DNA of 30,014 nucleotides from Syncephalis plumigaleata (Eukaryota; Zoopagomycota; Zoopagomycetes; Zoopagales; Piptocephalidaceae): positions 1-30,014 of the forward strand of contig JAIXMF010000154.1 of the NCBI GenBank assembly GCA_025201365.1. The letters are read 5' to 3'. Within the stretch, counting starts at the first letter, position 1, and each line of letters starts with the position of its first letter. The position numbers and the translations under genes are program-made. Positions 1 through 9,193 of the stretch are shown piece by piece. A model generated the notes under the pieces. That model was not told where the DNA came from, ran no database searches, and saw only the letters and a program-made list of their open reading frames with translations.

Positions 1-511
1 TATACTCATATACATGATGCTCAATACAATCATTTCAATAGAATATAGCCAACCATGATGGTTGTAACAGGTGTACGCGTCGTTATTGATGGAGTATTCT
101 GAAATGATGATGATGTGTAGATTCAAACAATGGACAGAGCACACAGTTACACGACATGGTAGACATTAACAATGGCAAGTCAGCGTATATCTCATTGTTT
201 AATTAGTATCAAGTAAATGTAGTATCTGTAATCAATCAATGAATAGTGCTGTCATACTGATAGATACTAGTAGTAGTCATTGTAGATTAGGTAAAAGTGT
301 CTAGATGTAAGCAATTCGATTGCGTATCTACTGTTCGATATCCATATGATTGACATGGCACAATTGCAACCTGTTTGATGTTCATTAGGACAAAGGCGAC
401 ATTCATGCATGGTAGCATCATTCAGAAGCAATTATTGGATATGCGATGATATCGATTTGTCTATTCTGTATGGCATTGTTGTATTACGCCTATTCCACCT
501 ATAAATAAACA
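1..511. other. Upstream intergenic stretch, no gene seen
   Basis: No convincing coding exon is visible. The stretch lacks the regular GTAAGT/CTAAT/TAG units that begin after position 730, so the microexon array does not extend here. It presumably carries the promoter of the gene starting at 512 or 648. Isolated GT- and AG-containing words occur but do not form a consistent model. Confidence 0.5.
500..508 (+). promoter_or_regulatory. Possible TATA box of the microexon gene
   Basis: The sequence TATAAATAA lies about 150 bases upstream of the ATG at 648 and just upstream of a TCATCATCA-rich stretch that could hold the transcription start. If this is the TATA box, the in-frame ATG at 512 would lie too close to the start site, which favours the ATG at 648. 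This is inferred from sequence and spacing only. Confidence 0.3.
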
Positions 512-547
512 ATGCTAATCGATTCATCTTATCATCATCATCATCAG

Positions 548-635
548 GTGTGTCTACTCTTTTTATTCTATTCTATACTCATTACTCCATTTCGTTTGTT
601 TGTTTGTTTGTTTGTTTCTATTACTCTTCCATTAG
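548..635 (+). other. Probable leader intron with TTTG repeat
   Basis: A GTGTGT donor follows CATCATCAG at 547, and a pyrimidine-rich stretch ends in ATTAG at 635. In between is a short tandem run of TTTG (about 592-617). Splicing joins 547 to 636. The 36 bases from an ATG at 512 to 547 would be in frame with the exon at 636, so this is either a 5' UTR intron (start at 648) or the first coding intron (start at 512, adding 16 residues including a His run). Confidence 0.5.
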
Positions 636-647
636 GACAATATCAAC

Positions 648-3600
648 ATGGAATTATCTGCTGATAACAATAACAATAATAGCCAGCCTATAGTCAATGC
701 TACAACATCCGTATCATCAAATTCCACTGGTATTTCTATTATCATCATCATCATCGATACTAGTCAACATGCTAATCGTAATACTATCATCTAATGGTCT
801 TTCTAATGACAATCAATAGATGGTAAGTCTATATCGTATGACGTTGATTGCGATACTGATGATGATGCCACCTATGATGCTGTCAATCATAGCTGGTGAG
901 TTAAACAACGAGTGAGCATGACATACGTTGTGTTGACTGGAATGTAAATCAAAATCATATGTTACTATTATAAAAGCAGACGTAAGTTGATATTCTGTCT
1001 AAATAAACATACAATGTACTAATTGCAATACTCGTATGATAGGAGGTGAGTTGTGAATCACGATGATACTTTGCCATACGCTCATTGGAATGTGGCAATC
1101 GATTCCCGTATGATTATCATGCATAGGAACACGTAAGCTACTAGTATCATTGCAATGAGCCATTTGATTCACGTATGATTGTGTGTATTAGTGGGTAAGC
1201 GAGCACTCGTTGGAATGTGGCATTCGATTCACCGATGATGACGTGTAATAGATTGTAAGTGGGCGGTATTCTGATTGCAGTATACGTCATACTAATTGCA
1301 ATGGCACAATTGATTCACTTGTCATTCCACACACACACACATATGACAGCATGTATGTGATCATTTCGATCATAGCCTATGATGTGCTCATTACAAGTTG
1401 ACATGTCATGATGCGCGTACGATGACCTGTAACAGGATGTAAGTTGCTAGTCTAGCATCATCGTATAATGTACTAATAACAACAACAACAATCATCATCA
1501 TTCTCTTCGCATATGATTGCACTAGTATGTAAGTGGACATTTCCACACTAATGCATGATATGTTAATAGCAATGCATCACACACACACATATATATATAA
1601 TAGATTGTAAGAAGTTAGCATTCCAGTCTTACTAGTCGATGTACTCATTACCCTATGACATACAATTCACATATGATTATGAGTAATAGTATGTAAGTGA
1701 TGATCATTGCAATGTGCGAGCGGTTAATTACAAACTGATTGATGATTCACATATGCATCCATGTAACAGAGGGTAACTAGACATTCCTATCGTGATATGT
1801 GATGTGTTAATTGAAATGAGGGACATGGTTCATGATGGATGATTACACGGCATAGACTGTAGGTCGGCATTCTAGTATCAGTATACGGCATGCTAATCAT
1901 AGTATTTATTTATTTATTATTACGAATAATAGAAGGCAAGTCATTATGATGACTATAGGATACAGTATGCTAATTGTAGCATGATACATGATTGACTTGT
2001 AATAACATATGCAGAAGAAAGTAAGCTAGCATTCCAATAATAATCACAATAATCATAATGCAACATACAATTCATATACATGTGTGTGATGATGATCACA
2101 CGACTTAGGATGTAAGTTGACACGTGGACTACAATCTCAAATGTAGCTCACCTATGACTATGGAATACAATAGGCCGTAAGTTATCATTTCGATTGAAGC
2201 ATACGAGACATTAATTGGAGTGTGGAATACAATCCACGTACTATCACGTATAACAGAAGGTAAACTAGCATGTTAATGACAATAGACAATGTATGCTAAT
2301 AAGAGTGTGGCACATGATTTGTATATGAATACGTACAGCGAAGAGTAAGCTAGTATTATGATGACAATGAATGAAGTATTAATTGTAGTGCGGCATACAA
2401 TTTCCGTACGATTACGAACGATAGCCTGTAAGCAAGCATTCTAATGACAATCGGACCATGTACTAATTGGAATACGGCATGCGATCTACATACAATTATG
2501 TACAGAAAAAGGTAAACTAGTATTATAATAACAATGGGTGAAGTATTAATTGTAGTATGACGTATAATTTCTGTATGATTATGAATGGCAGACGGTAAAT
2601 GAGCATAATGCCTACAGCATGAGATGGGGCTGATCATAATGCACCATACAATCCTCGTATGATTACCCGTTACAGACAGTAAGTTGGCATCTTGGTTTCA
2701 CTATGCAATGATCTAATTGTAAATTGGGGTATGACTCGCTTGTGATTGTGGATGGCAGAAAGTAGGTTAGCATATCAATGTCAGCATACAATCGTCCAAC
2801 TGTAATTAACATATAACTGCTTATGATTACGTATGATAGACGGTAAGCTTACATATGGATCATGGCATGCAATGAGCTAATCATATTGTGTTACTCGATT
2901 TCTATACAAGACCATAGCAAATGGAGTAAGTTAATATACGATTACAGCCTACGGTGAATTAATATGACACCTAATACGCATATGTTTACGCATGACAGAT
3001 GGTAAGTTTGTATCATGATTACACTATGTGATGTATTAATTTTAATGAATATGATCCATACGTTATTACAAATAATAGGTGGTAAGTTAACATAATGACT
3101 GCAGCATATGGCAGGCTGATTATAACATTCGATTTCTGCATGATCATGACTGGCAGACAGTAAGTGATCATAGCAACTACAGCATACAATGGGCTGATCA
3201 TAATGCACCATACAATCCTCGTATGATTACCCGTTACAGACAGTAAGTTGGTACACTAATTTCACCATTCAGTGAGCTTACTATAAATTGAAACATAATT
3301 CACGTACAATGGTACGTGGTAGATTGTAAGTTAGCATGGTGATCACAGAATACAACGAGTTAACGTAACACGTAATAAACGTATGCCTATACCTGACAGA
3401 CCGTAAGTTAATAGATCAATTGCGGCATATGATAGTCCAACTGTAATTAACATATGGCTGCATATAATTACGCATGATAGACGGTAAGCTAGTATATTGA
3501 TTATATGTTTAATGAGCAAATCGTATCGCGAACTCAATTTCTATACAATTATATGTGACAGATCGTAAGTCAACGGACGACTGCAGTATACGGTGAATTA

Positions 3601-6600
3601 ATATGGCACCTAATACACGTATGATTATGAATGGCAGACAGTAAGTGGGCGTAATGATAGCAGCATACGATGGGCTGATCATAATGCACCATACAATTCT
3701 CGTATGATTGCCCGTTACAGGAAGTAAGTTGGCAAACTGATTTCATCATTCAGTGAGCTTACTGTAAATTGAAACATAATTCTAATATGATTATACGCGG
3801 TAGCCGGTAAGTTAGCATGTCAACTGTAGCACGTGAGTTCGTTAAAGTTTAACATATGCTTTACTTTTGATTATGGATGGCAGGGTGTAAGTCATCGTTA
3901 TTGATTACGGTATACAGCAAATTAATACTAATGCGGTATACCATTGGCGTATGCTTGTAATGACAGATGGTAAGCCAGCACCATAATCGCAGCATACGAT
4001 TGACTGATTGCGATGTAACGCTTTACCGATTTGTGATTATGCATGACAGCCGGTAAGCTATTAGATTGATTGCAGCCTATAACAAGTTGATTAAATACAA
4101 TGAATTAATATAACACTTCTTAATACACGTATGATTATGCATGGTAGACGGTAAGTTATCAAGATTGATTATAGCACACGATGGATTAATATAGCATGGA
4201 ATCCATGTACGATTATGCATGGTAGAGGGTCAGTTAACATGTCAGCTGTAACGCATGAGCTCATTAGTATTTAACATATGCCTTACTTCTGATTATGGAT
4301 GGCAGATCGTAAGTTATCGCACTGATTAAAACTTACGATAGTCCAATTGTTATTGACATATGGTTACTTATGATTACGTATGATAGACGGTAAGCTTACC
4401 TAGTGGTTATGGCATGCAATGAACTAATCATATTGGGTACTCGATTTTTATATAATTGTATGAGATAGACGGTAAGCTAACACGATGATTACAGCATGTG
4501 ATAAAAACTAATAACGGATTAACATACAACTCTACATATACTTGTACCTGGTAGACTGTAAGTTAGCATATCAATGTCAGCATACAATCGTCCAACTGTA
4601 ATTAACATATGGCTGCATATACTTACGTATGATAGACGGTAAGCTTACATATGGATCATGGCATACAATAAACTAATCATATTGTGATACTCGATTTTTG
4701 TATAATTGTATGAGATAGACGGTAAGTCAACATACGGGCTGAAGCATACGGTGAATTAATATGACACCTAATATACGTATGCTTATAATTATTAGAAAGT
4801 AAGTTTATATACAGGTTTCATCAAATAGTAAACTCATTAAAATGCCCATTACAATTTCATAGCTTTCTGAACGGGGGAAAGTAAGTCAATATACAAAATC
4901 TAGTATGCAGTGAGCTGATTGTAGTGGTATACCATTGACATATGCTTATGAATGATAGAATGTAAGCTAGCATTACCATTACTGCATGCAACGAATTAAT
5001 CGTAATGGGGCATATGATTCACATGTGATTACAAACGATAGAAGGTAAGGTATTATTCAATGTTAATGTTGAATGAACTAATTGCAAAATGCTCTATGAT
5101 TCACGTATAATTACATGTGATAGTTTGTAAGCTGACATGCTGGTTACAAGATGTGACATGCTAATGGTAATGTCATTAAATGATTCACATAAAACTACAA
5201 CTGTTAGGGGGTAAGTCATCATTCTGATTACAATCTACGGCATACTGATTGGAATATCACAAATGATTAATGTATGGTTGCATGATAGTTTGTAAGTTTT
5301 TTTATTTTTGCCAATCAGCTTGAGCTGAACCACCATTGTCCTCCATCGGGACGGATAGTTTGTAAGTTAATACCCGAATGATAATGTATCATGCACTCAT
5401 TACAATGGGATGTTCAATCTACGTAGAATCCTGTACAGAAAGACGTAAGTTTTATCGTTTGATGTGGTCAAGCATCTTGTGAGACTAATCCACTGCTGTA
5501 TCTCCTAGTTGGAGGCTGAGAAGCAACGTGTAAGTCATCATTCTGATTACAATCTACATCATGCTAATTATAATACGATATGTGATTGTATCGCTATTAT
5601 AGCAAGTAAGTTTATATCCAAATGATGATGCATCATACACTCATTACAATGGGATGTACAATTCACGTATAATCATGTATAGGAAGCGGTAAGCTTTATC
5701 GTTTGATGTGGTCAGATATCTTATGAAGCTAATCCACTATTGCGTGTCCTAGTTGGAGGCTGAGAAGCAGCGTGTAAGTTGATGTCACCATTACAATCTA
5801 CGGTATACTAATCGGAGTATGACAAATGATGAACGTACGGCATAGTTGAAAGAAGCGAATCAACATGTAAGTTGATGTCACGATTACAATCTACGGTATA
5901 CTAATCGGAATACGATATGTGCTTGTATCATTATCATAGGAAGTAAGTTAATATTTGAATGATAATGCATCATGCACTTATTACAATTGGATTACAATTC
6001 ACATAGTATTATGCACAGGAGAAAGTAAGCTTTATCGTTTGATTTGATCAAGCATCTTATGAAGCTAATCCACTATTGCGTGCCCTAGTTGGAGGCTGCG
6101 AATCAACATGTAGGTTGATGTAACAATTACGATCTACGGTATACTAATCGAGTATGACAAATGATTGATGCATGGCATAGTTGGAGGAAGCGAATCAACA
6201 TGTAAGTTGATGCTACGATTACAATATACGGTATACTAATCGGAATATCACAAATGATTAACGTATGGCTGTATGATAGCTTGTGAGTTGCAAGTGTCAG
6301 CTTATAGACATGAAGCATTAATCATAGTGTGACATACAACTCCCGTATGATCATGGATACTAGGATGTAAGCTAGCATTGTTAACATTGATACGTCGATC
6401 TAATTGCACTGTGGTAAACAACTTGCGTGTGATTACATATGACAGCTTGTAAGTGGGCATTGTAATTACAGCATGCGGTGTACTAATTGCATTATGACAC
6501 ATGATTCACGTATGGTTGTGTGTGGTAGTTTGTAAGTTTATTATCCTTGTTACGACATACGAGACATTAATTGGAATGGGACATACAATCCACGTATGAT

Positions 6601-8463
6601 TATGCACATCAGGGAGTAAGTCAGCATTCATGTTGTAATACGATATTGATAGCTGATAGTGATTTGGCATATCATTCATATATATGCATGTGTGAATAAT
6701 AGGCCGTAAGCTAGCATTCTAATGGCAATTTGACGATGGACTAATAATCGTAATGATGTGGTGTACACCCACAAATGATCATAAATAATAGATGGTAAGA
6801 AAGTCAACCTATTCATTGGAATAGTATAGTCGCTAACCGTAGTATGATATTTCATTCGTATATGCTTACGTGTCATAGGCAGTAAGTGGACATTCTAATG
6901 CTATCGTATGGTAGATTGATTGCAGTATGATGATATACGTTTCATGTATGGCCACATTCTATAGTTTGTAAGTGGGCATTTTGATTGAAATGCGACATAC
7001 AACTCACCTATGATTATGCGTGATAGGAGGTAAGCAGGCACTCTTATACCGGTATATGACATGCTAATGGCAATGTATGACATATGATCCATGCATGATC
7101 ATGTATGATAGAAGAAGGTAGGCTAGCATTCTAGTTGCACGTATTCCCCACTAATTGCAATATGGGATACGATCCATGTCTATGTGATTGCGTATGATAG
7201 CAAGTAAGTTGATGTATTGTTGCCGTGTATGTCGTGCTAACAACAACATCATCATGCCATATGATTGACATATAACTATTGAACAGAAGGTAAACTAGTA
7301 TGCCGATCAGAATAGACGATGTGCTCATTGCAATGCAAACACGATTCCTATACACTTCTATACGATAGGATGTAAGTCGATAGTACTGTTACATTCTATG
7401 GTGCACTAATCACAAGACAACATACGAATCACATTTGATTACGTAGAATAAAGGGCAAGTCGACATTTCAATGGCAATTTGCAATACGCTAATTACATTG
7501 CGGCATTCAATTCCCATATGATTGTGAATGACAGGAGGCAAGTTGGCATTTCTAATGACAATCTATGACGTGCTAATTGCAATGTACGCCATATGGATCG
7601 TGTATACTCATGTATAATAGCATGTGAGTGAGCACTTTTACTTGCAATAGGTGACATGCTAATGACGATATGTGGCATATGATTCACGCATTACCGGATT
7701 AACAGAAGGCAAGCCAGTGATTTGATCGTGATATGTCATGTGCTAATGGCAATACGACATGCAATCCATGCATAATCACATACAATAGGAGGCAAGTCAA
7801 TGGATTGATGACAAGCTATGCTATGCTAAATGCAATACGACTTACTATTATACAATAATGGGCAATAGAAAGTAAGCAATCATCTCGACTAGGATGGATG
7901 ATTCATTGATTGCAACATGTAACATGGCTCATTCACAATGGTACAACACAGGATGTAAGTCAAAAGATGGCATAGTCACGATGCATGATGTACGACTAAT
8001 CGATGTGCGATATGCAATCCGATACAATCATATCGAATAGCAAGTAAGCTGATATTCCCGATGATCGTGTATGATCACTCAACCATAATGTGATACTCGA
8101 TCCATGTGGATTGTAAATAATAATAATAATAGGAAGTAAGTGGGCATGTCAATCAATGTATACGCATTACTCATTGTAATGTGACATGTTCTCCACGTAT
8201 GCTGACATACATCAGATTGTAAGCTATCTTTCCGATTGCCATAGACTATACACTGATTACGATCAATGTACGATACGATATGCGTATGATTGTATGATAG
8301 CTTGTAAGTTGGCAGTATGACGATAACAAATGCCGCATTAATTGTAATGGAATACGCGTTAATTGTTAAGGCATCTTGAGGAATGGTAAGTAATAATCCA
8401 CAATAATTATACTCATACTAATCCATTATGATTACAGAACAAGACAAGGACATTATCAAGTAG
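648..8463 (+). CDS. Gene built from about 93 microexons, coiled-coil protein of ~177 residues
   Basis: Not a family I recognise. Exon 1 (coding 648-729) encodes a start rich in Asn, Ser and Thr and ends one base into a codon. Then follow 93 exons of 2-21 nt, 75 of them exactly 3 nt, each flanked by AG and GTAAGT-like sites. The last exon (8438-8463) encodes EQDKDIIK (its first codon is split) and stops at TAG; AATAAA lies at 8546. Exon lengths total 534 nt with no in-frame stop. The product, in order: acidic/aromatic stretch (DADEEHWIHDYIY), Lys/Arg-rich stretch, Thr-rich stretch, LSERGK (one 18-nt exon), a coiled coil of Leu-headed heptads, a short hydrophobic patch (LDLFGAMAF), and a basic tail (SIRRKIKKF). 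No signal peptide or membrane helix is seen. The frame's coherence is direct evidence; actual splicing is inferred. Alternatively most of 730-8437 is one long intron, which would also stay in frame. Confidence 0.72.
730..8437 (+). repeat. Tandem array of ~94 related short introns with codon-sized exons
   Basis: Units average about 82 bases. Typical unit: GTAAGTTAGCAT, then CTAATTG(C/T)AATG, then CA(C/T)GTATGATTA, then GATAG or ACAG, then the exon. Microexon starts (3 nt unless length given): 820, 893, 980(2), 1043, 1127(6), 1192, 1252, 1350, 1436, 1526, 1604, 1690, 1770, 1856, 1933, 2015(6), 2109, 2174, 2257, 2339(6), 2425, 2506(6), 2592, 2676, 2759, 2840, 2911(15), 2999, 3079, 3157, 3240, 3323, 3400, 3481, 3562, 3638, 3721, 3804, 3884, 3967, 4050, 4148, 4226, 4306, 4387, 4469, 4555, 4636, 4719, 4796, 4863(18), 4959, 5042, 5124, 5208, 5289, 5359, 5439(6), 5509(21), 5603, 5683(6), 5753(21), 5846(21), 5940, 6019(6), 6089(21), 6181(21), 6280, 6364, 6446, 6529, 6613, 6703, 6792, 6879, 6965, 7027, 7112(6), 7201, 7287, 7369, 7447(8), 7535, 7621, 7706, 7789, 7869, 7952, 8041, 8133, 8216, 8301, 8381(5). 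Confidence 0.8.
5439..6282 (+). repeat. Coiled-coil module: 21-nt heptad exons between 3- and 6-nt exons
   Basis: Five exons of 21 nt (5509, 5753, 5846, 6089, 6181) encode LEAEKQR, LEAEKQR, LKEANQH, LEAANQH and LEEANQH. Between them lie KD, Q plus EA, and E plus EK from 6- and 3-nt exons, and L follows at 6280. Reading across the joins puts leucines 10, 7, 10, 7 and 7 residues apart, as in a coiled coil with two three-residue stutters. The block [6][21][21][3] is duplicated with a 336-bp offset (5683 to 6019). The introns before three of the heptad exons share a distinct sequence with a TGAAGCTAATCCACTATTG-like branch region. Confidence 0.8.
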
Positions 8464-9193
8464 ATATTATAGGTATTCAAGTCAAGAATGTATTGGTGCA
8501 AGTCCCTTTAGTGTCCATGCCATTCAAGTCATTATTCCTTGATCTAATAAATATATCTACAAAATCATTCAATCATTTATTGAATAAATATGTCGTATTC
8601 TGACCATTAAGAAAGAAATGGAACCAATTTGTTTGTATATATTGTTTATTTATTATTAGTTCTTGACATTATTGACAATTCATCAGTTGGATACAGACCA
8701 GGTAAGTTACTAACTAGAGATGGCAAAAACATATGAATGAATATGTTCAAGTGTTATTACTATATTATCATTGCTGTCATCGTTACTTATTGAAGATGCA
8801 GCATACAATCAATGTGGTCCAGGCGAGAATGAGAGATGATGATCATCCAGTCATACGTCGACACACCACACACACTCGCATCTATTTATACGCATATCAT
8901 TGATCTTCTTTACTTGGCTCTCGTTTATCTTTCCTTGACACACTTACACGACTTGTCTTTTCTCTTTCTTTGTTCAACTATACAATCTTATATACATTGC
9001 ACTTGTAGTTATTCAACAGAATTACACTCGTGATTACAAATAGCAGTGTGCGTGTGTGTTATTTCTTTATTCTCTATTGGTATAAGAGCATTACATCGTC
9101 GTTGCTGTCTTCGTCTACTTCTCCTTGTTTGCCACTTGGTATTTGTGCGCATATAAACTTGTTTGACGTGTTGCACGTCGTCGTACAGTTGTC
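8464..9193. other. 3' region of the microexon gene and promoter of the next gene
   Basis: AATAAA at 8546-8551 follows the TAG at 8461 and is the likely polyadenylation signal. No supported coding exon is visible. An isolated GTAAGT with CTAAC-like branch (8701-8712) and a later AG hint at an untranslated exon or intron in 8640-8800, but no frame supports it. A CACACA and TGTGTG-rich part near 8866-8880 and 9045-9060 is simple sequence. Confidence 0.4.

Noticed and set aside
2356-7687. Minus-strand open frames of 60-93 codons across the microexon region
   Set aside because: They repeat similar words because the underlying introns are related, have no start or splice context, and no protein character. 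They are shadows of the array.
730-8437. CRISPR-like or plain satellite reading of the evenly spaced units
   Set aside because: There is no identical repeat with unique spacers, the genome is eukaryotic, and the conserved points are splice signals with an open frame through the gaps, which a satellite would not need.
730-8437. Recursive splice sites (zero-length exons) instead of microexons
   Set aside because: Recursive sites have AG directly followed by GT. Here a gap of 3 nt or a multiple separates them, and the gap sequence is varied and stop-free in frame. Kept only as a minor alternative.
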